A DNA stretch of 35,122 nt from assembly GCF_003432035.1 (NCBI RefSeq), contig NZ_QOHO01000076.1:1-35122 (forward strand), given 5' to 3'. Within the stretch, counting starts at the first letter, position 1. Every line of letters starts with the position of its first letter. The notes below the pieces were generated by a model, which saw nothing but the letters and a program-made list of their open reading frames with translations, had not been told where the DNA came from and did no database searches. This DNA comes from Lacrimispora amygdalina (GTDB lineage: Bacteria; Bacillota; Clostridia; Lachnospirales; Lachnospiraceae). Positions 26,082 to 33,953 of the stretch are shown one piece after another. Made by a program: the position numbers and the translations under genes.

Positions 26082-26591
26082 TTACAGGTTCTGTCCGCAG
26101 CATTTTTTATATTTCTTGCCGCTGCCGCATGGACATGGATCGTTTCTTCCAATTTTTGCACCCTTAACAATCGTTCCGGAAGCCTTCTGAGTCTTATAGA
26201 GTTCCTTCTTCTTTTCCTCTGTCAGGATCTGATCCCACTGCGGAAGGCTGTAAAGCCATTCAGCCTTTGCTTCTACCATATTATAATAAAGCTTTTCCGG
26301 GTCAATTTCAATTTTAACTACGGTATTCTCATCCATCGTTTCGATTGGGTTTTCGTAGCCCTTTAAGCTTTCATTGATTCCATCTAAAAATCCGGTCATC
26401 GTCTGAACGTCTGTGCCATATCTCTTAGCCAGCTCTTCAACGGTTCCTTCCACCACTTCTTCCGGCTTTGACAGAATATGTTCATAAATGCCTTTTTCAA
26501 CCTTAAAATACCCGGTCCATAATTCTTCTTTTCCTTTATCATCCAGACCGTCACCGTATGCTAAATTTCTCCAATTTTCTAAAATAGTCAT
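26082..26591 (-). CDS. SEC-C zinc-motif protein
   Basis: A 169-residue protein ending in a SEC-C motif ([17 protein letters not shown]), a zinc-binding element found at the SecA C-terminus and in many small proteins of unclear function. The rest is helical and acidic and I do not recognise it. ATG at 26603 is 0 bases after AAAAGG and ATG at 26591 is 12 bases after it; neither is ideal and the second is chosen with caution. A promoter is visible upstream at 26641-26669. It is a single-gene unit. Confidence 0.8.
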   Translation of the reverse strand: MTILENWRNLAYGDGLDDKGKEELWTGYFKVEKGIYEHILSKPEEVVEGTVEELAKRYGTDVQTMTGFLDGINESLKGYENPIETMDENTVVKIEIDPEKLYYNMVEAKAEWLYSLPQWDQILTEEKKKELYKTQKASGTIVKGAKIGRNDPCPCGSGKKYKKCCGQNL

Positions 26592-26640
26592 GATTAAAAC
26601 CATCCTTTTGTCTGTTCTTTCTTGTAATACTCCATCAAAC

Positions 26641-26669
26641 AGTATATAACATATTGATAAATTTTGCAA
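26641..26669 (-). promoter_or_regulatory. Promoter of the SEC-C gene
   Basis: On minus, TTGCAA (26669-26664), 17-bp spacer, TATACT (26646-26641). Confidence 0.6.
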
Positions 26670-26690
26670 TGCAGCTTTAAAGAAAAATGA

Positions 26691-26733
26691 AAACTGCCTC
26701 CTTCCTGCGATTAAAAGGAAAAAGAGGCAGTTT
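26691..26733 (-). terminator. Terminator of the TRAP operon
   Basis: Ten-base arms (AAACTGCCTC at 26691-26700 and complement at 26724-26733) with an inner TTCCT/AGGAA pairing; minus-strand sequence after it is T-rich (TTTTCATTTTTC). It lies 15 bp past the dctM stop. Confidence 0.8.
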
Positions 26734-26747
26734 CCATTTACAAATTC

Positions 26748-28055
26748 TTATACATATCCAAGAAGCCCCGGTAGCCATAATGACAATGCGGGTATATACG
26801 ATACCAGAAGAAGCACTACAAAAATAGCGGCAAAATAAAGCAGCAGTGTCTTTATGACATTTTCAATTTTTGTCTGACCTACTTTCACTCCTACAAACAG
26901 GGTCGTTCCCACTGGAGGAGTTATGGTTCCGATACATAAGTTAAAGATCATCATAATTCCGAAATGTATGGTATTCATTCCCAGCGCCTGGCATACAGGC
27001 AGAAAGATGGGAGTAAAGATCAGACAGGCCGGTGTCATATCCATAAATGTACCTACCAGAAGGAGAAGAATATTTATGATGAACAAAATAACATAACGAT
27101 TGCTGCTGACTCCAAGCATTGCATCAGAAACTGCACCAGGTATTCCGGTAAATGCCATAACCCAGCTCATGATGCTGGAAACACCGATTAAAAAGATGAT
27201 GATACCCGTCATCTGGGCGCTTTCCAAAAACAGTTTAGGCAGCTCTGAAAGCTTTAACGATTTATAGAAAAACAGGGACAGAACCAGGCTGTAGACTACG
27301 GATACCACACTTCCTTCCGTAGCCGTAAAGATTCCCCCAATGATTCCTCCAATAACAATTACAATCATGAGAAGACAGGGAATTGCCTGAAGACAGACAC
27401 GAATTTTTTCCTTTGCAGTGAAACGTTTTGTACTTTGATATCCTTTTTTCTTAGCCAGAAAATAGATAACTATCATGCAGGCCAGACCCCATAGGATACC
27501 AGGTATATATCCAGCCATAAAAAGAGCCGCAACAGAAGTTCCACCGCTCACAAGGGAGAACGTGATCATAACGTTGCTGGGCGGTATCAAAAGCCCGGTT
27601 GGAGCAGTGGCGATGTTTGCTGCTGCGGAAAAATCCCTGTCATAGCCTTCCTCTTCCTCAATGGGTCCGATAATCGCTCCCATCGCGGAGGCAGCTGCTG
27701 TTCCTGATCCTGAAATTGCACCAAACAGCATGTTTGCAACTGCGTTTGTATGGGCAAGGGAACCAGGTATTCTCCCGGTAAACAGCTTTGCAAAATTAAT
27801 GAGGCGGATTGCAATGCCTCCTTTGTTCATAATATTACCTGCAAGAATAAAAAAGGGAATTGCCAGAAGACTGAATATGGAAATACCGGAGAAAATTCTT
27901 TGTGCTCCTGTCAGCACCGCTGCTCCCGTGTTTAAAATAGGCAGAATGGCACATATGGATGAAACGGCAAGTGCAACTGCCACCGGAACTCCCAGTAAAA
28001 GCAGAATTACCAGAACCACCAATATGATCAGTCCGCAGAATATGGAAATACTCAT
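26748..28055 (-). CDS. dctM: TRAP transporter large membrane subunit (DctM type)
   Basis: A 435-residue membrane protein with about twelve helices, typical of the large TRAP subunit that couples sodium entry to uptake. Family stretches include AISGSGTAAASAMGAIIGPIE and GTFMDMTPACLIFTPIFLPV. It begins immediately after the dctQ stop with GGAGGAGGAA upstream, and ends the operon. The substrate is not evident; family members carry C4-dicarboxylates or sugar acids. Confidence 0.93.
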   Translation of the reverse strand: MSISIFCGLIILVVLVILLLLGVPVAVALAVSSICAILPILNTGAAVLTGAQRIFSGISIFSLLAIPFFILAGNIMNKGGIAIRLINFAKLFTGRIPGSLAHTNAVANMLFGAISGSGTAAASAMGAIIGPIEEEEGYDRDFSAAANIATAPTGLLIPPSNVMITFSLVSGGTSVAALFMAGYIPGILWGLACMIVIYFLAKKKGYQSTKRFTAKEKIRVCLQAIPCLLMIVIVIGGIIGGIFTATEGSVVSVVYSLVLSLFFYKSLKLSELPKLFLESAQMTGIIIFLIGVSSIMSWVMAFTGIPGAVSDAMLGVSSNRYVILFIINILLLLVGTFMDMTPACLIFTPIFLPVCQALGMNTIHFGIMMIFNLCIGTITPPVGTTLFVGVKVGQTKIENVIKTLLLYFAAIFVVLLLVSYIPALSLWLPGLLGYV

Positions 28056-28556
28056 TTATGCTTCCTCCTCCTTTACGCTGAAATCCGTATGCAGCATATC
28101 CACCGCATTAACCAGACAGAACATCATGATAAGAATGCCTGTAACCGGAACTGCGGCATACACATATCCCATGGGAATCTGTAACGATGCTGTTGTCTGC
28201 ATCATTGTAAGTTTTGTTATGGAACTGCCGCCATACACCATAACCACGCCTGCAAATGCAAATGCCAGCATTTCAATGGCAAATTCCAGATATCTCTTTG
28301 CAGTACCGGTTATTTTATCAGCAAGAAAACCGATTCTCATATGATCTCTTTTTCCAAATACGTAAGCAGAAGCAAACAAAGACATCCAGGTGAAGGAATA
28401 AGTCAGCAGTTCTTCTGAAATAGTACTTGGTCTGTTAAAAAAATATCTGGTAATGATCTGATAGGTTCCAATTACAGTCATAGCTGCAAAAAGAAATATA
28501 ATGACTGCTCCAAGAACTTTCATGATCCGGTCTTTTACCTGATGCATCACTGACAT
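28056..28556 (-). CDS. dctQ: TRAP transporter small membrane subunit (DctQ type)
   Basis: A 166-residue protein with four membrane helices and the DctQ pattern of a conserved tryptophan and SEELLTYSFTWMSLF in the middle. It joins DctM to form the TRAP membrane complex. AAGGAGGAC lies inside the end of dctP, and it is read directly into dctM. Confidence 0.9.
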   Translation of the reverse strand: MSVMHQVKDRIMKVLGAVIIFLFAAMTVIGTYQIITRYFFNRPSTISEELLTYSFTWMSLFASAYVFGKRDHMRIGFLADKITGTAKRYLEFAIEMLAFAFAGVVMVYGGSSITKLTMMQTTASLQIPMGYVYAAVPVTGILIMMFCLVNAVDMLHTDFSVKEEEA

Positions 28557-28557
28557 A

Positions 28558-29580
28558 CTATTGTCCTCCTTTTATTTTTTCATTTTCATCCTGAATATGC
28601 TGGTATAAATCTCTGATCTTAGGATTTTCCTTCAGCATTTTTTCATGAAGGGGAAGTACCTTTTCTTTAAAAGCTTCCACATCAACATCTATGAACTCCA
28701 CTCCCATATCTGTTTTGGCCTTCTCTTTTGCCTCTTCAATGCTTTTGTCCCATTCAGCAAGTTCTACTTCTGTGGAACGTTTGGCTGCCTCTTCAAAAAC
28801 CTCATATTCTTCAGGGCTTAAACTGTTTAAAAATTTCAAATTACCTACCAGCATATCCGGTACCATCTGATGCTTGTTATAAGAATAGTATTTTGCTACT
28901 TCTCCGTGCTTGTTATTGGTAAGTGCCAGTTCATTATTTTCTGCTCCGTCAATTACTCCCTGCTGAATCGCAGTGTATACATCTCCAAATCCCATGGGCG
29001 CTGCTGCTGCACCGAATGAATTTACCATTGCCACACTTGCGGGGCTTTGCTGAACACGGATTTTCTTACCCTTTAAATCGTCCGGCGTACGAATCGGTGT
29101 TTTAGCATAAAAATTTCTTGTTCCTGCATTGTACCAGGTGACAACACGGAATCCCGCTTCGTCTGTGGAAGCATAAATATTCTGCATATAGTCCGTATCC
29201 TCCATAACAGAGCGGTACACCTCTTCTGAATCAAACAAATATGGCATGCTGAAAATTTCATAAACATCAGCAAAGGTCTCTAAATTTGCAGTTCCTGCCA
29301 CTACAAAATCAATGGCTCCAGTCTGCGTAAGCTCTATGGCTTTCTGCGCAGAACCAAGAATCTCATTGGGAAATATCTGTACCTCATACTTATCTCCCAG
29401 ACGTTCTTCCACATACTGTTTAAATGCAAGAAGACCTAAATGCTCCGGATGGGTCTCTGCCTGAGCGTGTGAGATCCGGATGATCCTTTTGCCCGAAGTT
29501 GCCATACCGCAGCCGCTAAGCCCTGCTGCCACAGCAGCTGCCAGAACGCCTGCTGCCAGTCTCTTTAAGAATTTCTTCAT
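28558..29580 (-). CDS. dctP: TRAP transporter substrate-binding lipoprotein (DctP type)
   Basis: A 340-residue exported lipoprotein. Residues 1-24 form a signal with lipobox LSGC (Cys24). The body carries DctP-family stretches, including AQAETHPEHLGLLAFKQYV, KIRVQQSPASVAM and TAIQQGVIDGAENNE. It binds substrate at the outer membrane face and delivers it to DctQ/DctM. It is first in the operon. A YesM/YesN-type kinase and regulator lie immediately upstream, so its expression is probably induced by the transported acid. Confidence 0.93.
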   Translation of the reverse strand: MKKFLKRLAAGVLAAAVAAGLSGCGMATSGKRIIRISHAQAETHPEHLGLLAFKQYVEERLGDKYEVQIFPNEILGSAQKAIELTQTGAIDFVVAGTANLETFADVYEIFSMPYLFDSEEVYRSVMEDTDYMQNIYASTDEAGFRVVTWYNAGTRNFYAKTPIRTPDDLKGKKIRVQQSPASVAMVNSFGAAAAPMGFGDVYTAIQQGVIDGAENNELALTNNKHGEVAKYYSYNKHQMVPDMLVGNLKFLNSLSPEEYEVFEEAAKRSTEVELAEWDKSIEEAKEKAKTDMGVEFIDVDVEAFKEKVLPLHEKMLKENPKIRDLYQHIQDENEKIKGGQ

Positions 29581-29623
29581 ACGATTTCTTTCCTTCCCAT
29601 CTGTTTTTTAGATGTATTACGGC

Positions 29624-29720
29624 AAAAAAATAAGCCCCGGGTTATATGATTGAGTACATCAACAAGGGGGCGACGCCTGCCTTAATGCTTTCTCAATTAT
29701 ATAACCTGAAGCTTTTTTTT
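29624..29720. terminator. Long-armed hairpin between regulator and TRAP operon
   Basis: Fifteen-base arms (29640-29654 and 29692-29706, one wobble) with AAGC/GCTT outside and a 37-base loop. On minus it is followed by TTTTTTT (29630-29624), on plus by eight T (29713-29720), so it can end transcription in both directions. It may end the kinase-regulator transcript or serve as a leader attenuator for the TRAP operon. Confidence 0.55.
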
Positions 29721-29801
29721 GTACCGTAGAGGATTGTCTTCCAGGGAGAATATTTTAACATCCTCCTTGGGGCTTTCGCCAGTTTGCATAAATATAATCA
29801 T
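29721..29801. other. Non-coding stretch after the YesN-like gene
   Basis: The 3' flank of the regulator gene. On minus it contains a GGCGAAAGCC tetraloop hairpin and a GAGGAT/ATCCTC pairing (29729-29734 with 29760-29765). No known riboswitch consensus was recognised. Confidence 0.35.
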
Positions 29802-30602
29802 TTATTTTTGTGCATTCTGACTATCCCTGAACTCAGAAGGAAGCACTCCGGTAATTCGTCTGAATACCTTGGCAAAATAATTGGAATCGTAATATCCAAC
29901 CTGTATGCTCACATCCTTTACACTGGCATTTTTATTCATAAGCAGCTTTTTCGCTTCGTTTATTCTGACCTTGGTTAAATAGGTAGTGAAATTCTGGTCA
30001 AAACACTGCTTAAACAGTCTGCAGAAATAGGCATCCGAGTAGTGAAGCAGCCGGGCCGCATCCTGCATGGAAATTTCTTTCATATAATTATTCTTTATAA
30101 ATTCCAGAATACGGGCGGCCACATCGCTCTTGGCATCTCCATCTGCCGGCTCATGAAGGTCCGAATCCAGTTCACGAAGTTCAGAACCGTCATCTGCCCC
30201 ATCTCCACTTCCATTTCCCTTGTCCTGAATATCTGCAAGGCGCATTGCCTCCTCCATAACAGCAAGAAGTTCTTCTTCTTCGCATGGTTTGAGAAGGTAA
30301 TCCAGAGCCCGTATAACAATTGCCCGTTTTGCATAGGAAAATTCATCATAAGCGGTAAGAAAGATGATAACACAATCCCTGCTAAGGCTCCTGATCCGCT
30401 CAGCAGCCTCCACACCGTTTAATTCCGGCATGGCGATATCCAGTATGGCAATCTGACACTTTTCCCGTTCAAATACAGCAATGGCGTCTGCGCCATCCAC
30501 CGCTTCACTGATTTTTATGCTGTCACCGAAATGCCTGGTGAGCCTTCTGGCCAGTGCCATTCGTTCAATCTGTTCATCATCTGCCAGTAAAATACGATAC
30601 AT
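29802..30602 (-). CDS. AraC-type response regulator (YesN-like)
   Basis: A 266-residue regulator: receiver domain at 1-120 with Asp55 as phospho-acceptor, Thr83 and Lys105 in place; a Gly/Asp-rich linker at about 134-158; and an AraC-type DNA-binding domain at about 165-262 (MQDAARLLHYSDAYFCRLFK and VKDVSIQVGYYDSNYFAKVF). AAGGAGG precedes the start, 12 bases after the kinase stop. Position just upstream of a TRAP operon suggests it activates that operon. Confidence 0.93.
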   Translation of the reverse strand: MYRILLADDEQIERMALARRLTRHFGDSIKISEAVDGADAIAVFEREKCQIAILDIAMPELNGVEAAERIRSLSRDCVIIFLTAYDEFSYAKRAIVIRALDYLLKPCEEEELLAVMEEAMRLADIQDKGNGSGDGADDGSELRELDSDLHEPADGDAKSDVAARILEFIKNNYMKEISMQDAARLLHYSDAYFCRLFKQCFDQNFTTYLTKVRINEAKKLLMNKNASVKDVSIQVGYYDSNYFAKVFRRITGVLPSEFRDSQNAQK

Positions 30603-30614
30603 CTGTCTTCCTCC

Positions 30615-32078
30615 TTATGAATTCTTCTGATACTCCGGTGTAAAGGAAAGCTGCACTGCCGTTCCTTTTAAAGGAGCGCTGTATATGGACACTTCCCCGT
30701 CTTTATACATGCCATGGACTCTCCGGTAAATATTTCCAACACCGATTCCCGTCTTTTTTTCCTCTCCGTCTCTTAACGAGCACCGGATTTCCTCCAGTTT
30801 TTCATGGTCAATTCCTTCCCCTGTATCCGCTACTGAAATCACCAGTTTCCCCTCCTTTAACCAGGAACGGATAAGAATTTTCCCTCCCCTGCTTCTTTTC
30901 GAAAGCCCGTGTATGACTGCATTTTCAACCAGGGGCTGCAAAGAAAAAGAAGGTATCAGTATATCAAGCGTCTGAGGACTGCAGTCAGTAATGTACTGAA
31001 ACCGCTGCCCAAAACGCATCTGCTGTAAATACATATAATCCTGAACAACCTTTAATTCCCTCTCTAACGGCATGACCGAATCTGTGGATTTTAAATTATA
31101 GCGGAACAGACTGCTGAGCGCAGAGATCATTCTCTCAGTCACTGATGCATCCTCAATCTGCGCCATGCTGGAAATCATATTTAAGGTATTAAAAAGGAAA
31201 TGGGGATTAATCTGATTTTTAAGCATCTGCAGGCGGACCTCATCTAACTGCTTTTCCATCTCATGCTTTTCCGTCAATGCGCTGATATAACCACGGGTTG
31301 AAGACTTCATGGCAGAAAAAGCCCGCACCAGTCTTGCAATCTCGTCATCCCCTTCTCTCTTCACATCTTCGCCGGAGAAGTCATTTTTTCCGATCCGCGT
31401 CGAATCTTTCGCAAGTTCCACCACAGGACGTATGATGCTGCGGTTAATGGACCGGTTTAAAAGTTTAACAAAAAGCAGGGAAGCACCACCCCATATCAGG
31501 CTTGCCGCCGGGACGATCACCAGTAAATAGCGTTTTTTTTCATAGCTTTCATTGCCCTGCTTTACAGTCATCTGCTCCAGCTGTCCTGCATAAGCAGTCA
31601 GATAGGCCTGTACTCTGTAAATCGTATAAAGCTTTTCCGTATAATCCGGATCCTGCTTCGTAAGCTTATGAAATTTATCCCGGTAAACTGCATAATTTTC
31701 ATACATATTCCGGATCGACCACACCTTTGCATATTGATACCGGCCTGTCTTTTTATAATCATAAGGCAGCTGATCCACCGCTTTCTTTGTATTTCTGCAC
31801 GCCTTTTCATACACTTCACGGCTGTCTTTCGTATCATCTTTTATATAAGAAGCAAATGCATTCTTTTCATTCTCCATGGCAGACCAGAATGCCAGACTCT
31901 GTGAGTTGTTTCTTAAAACAGAACTGAATCCTCTCATTCCAAACCCCGCCACCATAAAATTAGCAATGATGGACAGTATGACCACAGCAGCTCCGCTGGC
32001 TGTAAGATAATTCACCTTCTTCTGGAGGGATAAGGACCCCCAGAACCAGCGCAGGCTGTTATATTTCTTTTCATTCAT
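30615..32078 (-). CDS. Sensor histidine kinase (YesM-like)
   Basis: A 487-residue membrane kinase: first helix at about 25-48, extracellular sensor at about 50-180, second helix at about 184-206, HAMP at about 207-260, then a His_kinase domain with phospho-acceptor His293 (NPHFLFN) and a C-terminal ATPase domain (Asn386 in LVENAVIHGL; DTGEGID 418-424). It partners the YesN-like regulator that follows. Such pairs usually sense carbohydrates or acids outside the cell. AAAGG precedes the ATG. A possible promoter is at 32118-32146. Confidence 0.93.
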   Translation of the reverse strand: MNEKKYNSLRWFWGSLSLQKKVNYLTASGAAVVILSIIANFMVAGFGMRGFSSVLRNNSQSLAFWSAMENEKNAFASYIKDDTKDSREVYEKACRNTKKAVDQLPYDYKKTGRYQYAKVWSIRNMYENYAVYRDKFHKLTKQDPDYTEKLYTIYRVQAYLTAYAGQLEQMTVKQGNESYEKKRYLLVIVPAASLIWGGASLLFVKLLNRSINRSIIRPVVELAKDSTRIGKNDFSGEDVKREGDDEIARLVRAFSAMKSSTRGYISALTEKHEMEKQLDEVRLQMLKNQINPHFLFNTLNMISSMAQIEDASVTERMISALSSLFRYNLKSTDSVMPLERELKVVQDYMYLQQMRFGQRFQYITDCSPQTLDILIPSFSLQPLVENAVIHGLSKRSRGGKILIRSWLKEGKLVISVADTGEGIDHEKLEEIRCSLRDGEEKKTGIGVGNIYRRVHGMYKDGEVSIYSAPLKGTAVQLSFTPEYQKNS

Positions 32079-32117
32079 TTTATTTAACCTTTCAAACGTG
32101 CATGCACGGTAATTGGC

Positions 32118-32146
32118 GTTTTAAATCAGAGTATATCAGTTCTCAA
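32118..32146 (-). promoter_or_regulatory. Possible promoter of the kinase-regulator pair
   Basis: On minus, TTGAGA (32146-32141), 17-bp spacer, TAAAAC (32123-32118), about 35 bases before the start codon. Confidence 0.45.
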
Positions 32147-32186
32147 TCTTTTTTTCAAGCAGCTTCCTTTCCCTGATACATAAAAA

Positions 32187-32224
32187 ATACCCCACATGCG
32201 ACGCCTTTGCCGCACATGGGGTAT
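32187..32224 (-). terminator. Terminator at the edge of the accessory region
   Basis: Arms ATACCCCACATGCG (32187-32200) and CGCACATGGGGTAT (32211-32224), with a mismatched centre; on minus it is followed by TTTTTTA. It would block transcription entering the kinase gene from the right. Confidence 0.7.
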
Positions 32225-32269
32225 TAAAAAGGGGAGGATTTCTATAAATCTGTTTATTATGGTTTACAT

Positions 32270-32305
32270 TTGTTTACTACTAGCATAAATCTAGGTAGTA
32301 AACAA
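32270..32305. repeat. 11-bp perfect inverted repeat
   Basis: TTGTTTACTAC and GTAGTAAACAA separated by 14 bases (TAG/CTA pairing extends it inward with a one-base bulge). It lacks a T-tract, so it looks more like a protein-binding site than a terminator. Confidence 0.55.
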
Positions 32306-32458
32306 TCTTTTTATCTTCTCACAGAGGATCTCCACGTGGGGGGATTGTGTCATATTTTGTGTCAAAAATTTTCGAATATTTAATGAGGGAATCGCAATAA
32401 CACGACTGGACGAATAACTATAAATATAAAATAGTTAACCGTCTTTTTCTTTTGCTTT

Positions 32459-32493
32459 AAGGAAATTTTAAAGGAAATTTTCAAGGAAATTAC
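32459..32493. repeat. Three 12-bp tandem repeats
   Basis: AAGGAAATTTTA, AAGGAAATTTTC and AAGGAAATTAC at 32459, 32471 and 32483, with exact 12-bp spacing, about 55 bp ahead of the Mor-type regulator gene. They may be a binding array for that regulator or another factor. Confidence 0.6.
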
Positions 32494-32545
32494 TAGAGTG
32501 TATTTTCCAATAAAAAAAGGTATAGTTGATTTATCAATAATATTT

Positions 32546-32839
32546 ATGAAAGCGGGAGGGGAATTGCATAGTGAGAAAAGAATTACTGCAACTGATTTAA
32601 CAGGCGTATACAAAGAGATTGCGGAGGTGATTGGAATCGAAGCCACGATTCTTCTCCATAAGAATTTTCAAGGTCAGCAAATAACGCTACCAAAAAAACT
32701 GTTCTCAAAAGATTATATTTTGAAACAGGTAGAAATGACCAGCAATAATTCAGATATTAAAACAGTGGCATTTAAATATGGATATACAGAGCGACGCCTA
32801 CGCCAGATCATAAAAGAAAACGAATGTAAAAATGATTAA
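32546..32839 (+). CDS. Mor-type transcription regulator, possibly with an N-terminal frameshift
   Basis: The product resembles the small Mor/C transcription-activator-like proteins found on clostridial mobile elements: LTGVYKEIAEVIGIEATILL, FQGQQITLPKKLFSKDYI, and a C-terminal helix-turn-helix (SDIKTVAFKYGYTERRLRQII). About 97 residues are read from the ATG at 32546, which lacks a clear ribosome binding site. The best site, GGGAGGGG, is 9 bases before a GTG at 32571, but that GTG is in another frame and stops after nine codons (VRKELLQLI). One extra A in the following AAAA run would join it to the main frame (start MRKRITATDLTG). So the gene may carry a single-base deletion or use a poor start such as TTG at 32564. 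Confidence 0.6.
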   Translation: MKAGGELHSEKRITATDLTGVYKEIAEVIGIEATILLHKNFQGQQITLPKKLFSKDYILKQVEMTSNNSDIKTVAFKYGYTERRLRQIIKENECKND

Positions 32840-32881
32840 AGATATTTGAAGTACAAGGTATCATAATCAGGAGGAACGAAT

Positions 32882-33625
32882 GTGAAAAAACTAAAGATAT
32901 TTTTACTTGCTATAGTAGCTTTATTTGTTATGCTCTTCATTATCGGTATGCTTTCAGGAACTGATTCTCCACAGGAAAGCGTGGAAATGCAGACAGAGGG
33001 ATCCACTAAATCTGCAAGTTCAGAAACAACTGCACAGACAACAGCCCAAAGCCAGACAGTAACAGAACCGCCAGTGGAAGCGGAAACGGAAACCGAAACA
33101 GAACTGGCAACAGAAACGTCAACAGATAAATCCACTTCTTCCAATTATACGGCATTGGAAATTTATACAAGCCTACAAGAAAACGGGGTAGTTCCTTATG
33201 TCCTTACTGAAAAAGCCATACAGTTTTTATCAGATCATGACAATCTCTTTCCATTAAATGAAAAGAACTATGCAGAAATTACAGATGAATTAATTGATTA
33301 TAATATCGAAGCAAAACATATTTCTAAAAACGACCGAAAATATGGTGATAAACTAATGATGATACCTTCTAGTCAAATCATACAAATTGAAGAAACCCAA
33401 ATTAGTGACAACAAATATTTATCCGTTATTAATGCTATTGATTATGACGGATTACAATATTATATTCTCTATAATGGCGAGTTAGACAATTTTTATGATG
33501 GTGATGCCATAAGTGTAACCGGTCTTCCGTTGGGATATAGCAAGTTTGATAATACAAAAGGTGGGCAAACATTCGTAGTTGTGGTTGCTGGTTGTTTAAT
33601 AACCGCTAATGAACCAACTGGCTAA
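32882..33625 (+). CDS. Membrane-anchored exported protein with Thr/Glu-rich linker
   Basis: A 247-residue protein that I recognise only in part. Residues 1-26 form an uncleaved signal or anchor (KIFLLAIVALFVMLFIIGML); residues about 30-90 are a low-complexity Thr/Ser/Glu linker (ETETETELATETSTDKST); residues about 95-245 are folded. The end (DAISVTGLPLGYSKFD then GQTFVVVVAGCLI) resembles tRNA_anti-like OB-fold domains seen in exported proteins of Firmicutes; this is tentative. The start is GTG with GGAGGA 6 bases upstream. It probably sits on the outer face of the membrane. Encoded in the accessory region, it overlaps the next small gene. Confidence 0.75.
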   Translation: MKKLKIFLLAIVALFVMLFIIGMLSGTDSPQESVEMQTEGSTKSASSETTAQTTAQSQTVTEPPVEAETETETELATETSTDKSTSSNYTALEIYTSLQENGVVPYVLTEKAIQFLSDHDNLFPLNEKNYAEITDELIDYNIEAKHISKNDRKYGDKLMMIPSSQIIQIEETQISDNKYLSVINAIDYDGLQYYILYNGELDNFYDGDAISVTGLPLGYSKFDNTKGGQTFVVVVAGCLITANEPTG

Positions 33626-33887
33626 AAGTAGAAACTATTTTTGTTACATATGTAAATTATCATCTAAATATAAGAAGAGAAAAAATAGTGTAAAACTAAT
33701 GGCAATACTAATTGTAATGCTTATAGTGGCTTTTATTATCAACCGTTTATATCATAAAATATTTCATGTTACTTATTTCGGTTTTATGTCGCTTATTTTT
33801 GAATGGTTTGTTTGTCTAATAATTTCAGGAATTGTTGTAGATTCATTATTAAAAAGAATTTTTATAAAAGTAGCCGTATATCTCTAG
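33609..33887 (+). CDS. Small membrane protein, hypothetical
   Basis: Up to 92 residues with two hydrophobic segments (about 32-48 and 58-78 of the longest version). I do not recognise it. No ribosome binding site is seen at 33609, where it overlaps the preceding gene by 17 bp, so translation could be coupled; an internal ATG at 33699 would give a 62-residue protein containing both segments. A clean terminator lies with its loop at the stop codon, which supports a real gene end here. Confidence 0.45.
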   Translation: MNQLAKSRNYFCYICKLSSKYKKRKNSVKLMAILIVMLIVAFIINRLYHKIFHVTYFGFMSLIFEWFVCLIISGIVVDSLLKRIFIKVAVYL

Positions 33888-33907
33888 GTGTGAGATATAC
33901 GGTTTTT
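33874..33907 (+). terminator. Rho-independent terminator overlapping the stop codon
   Basis: Perfect 11-bp arms CCGTATATCTC (33874-33884) and GAGATATACGG (33892-33902), 7-base loop, then TTTTT. The TAG stop of the preceding small gene lies in the loop. Confidence 0.9.
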
Positions 33908-33953
33908 ATTTTTAAAATTTATAAGGCGTACAGACTAGAAAGGGGGTGAGATA

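Larger units (their letters stand above)
32225..32497. other. Gene-free, repeat-rich stretch
   Basis: No credible gene. It holds an 11-bp inverted repeat (TTGTTTACTAC at 32270-32280 with its complement at 32295-32305), two TTGTGTCA octamers 12 bp apart (32345-32352 and 32357-32364) and three 12-bp tandem copies of AAGGAAATTWW (32459-32493). Such repeats are common at ends of integrated elements, but no attachment site can be proven here. Confidence 0.55.

Noticed and set aside
27661-28344. Long plus-strand open frame (over 200 codons) opposite the TRAP membrane genes.
   Set aside because: It is a shadow of the dctM and dctQ reading frames, with no ribosome binding site or recognisable domain.
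29721-29801. Possible riboswitch upstream of the TRAP operon (GGCGAAAGCC and GAGGAT/ATCCTC pairings).
   Set aside because: It does not match the conserved cores I know for c-di-GMP, ZTP, glycine, guanidine, TPP or other classes, and it sits before a terminator-like hairpin directly after the regulator gene.
33000-33140. Repeated ACAG/GAAAC triplet pattern that might look like a CRISPR or minisatellite.
   Set aside because: It lies in frame inside the Thr/Glu-rich stalk of the exported protein and has no repeat-spacer structure.
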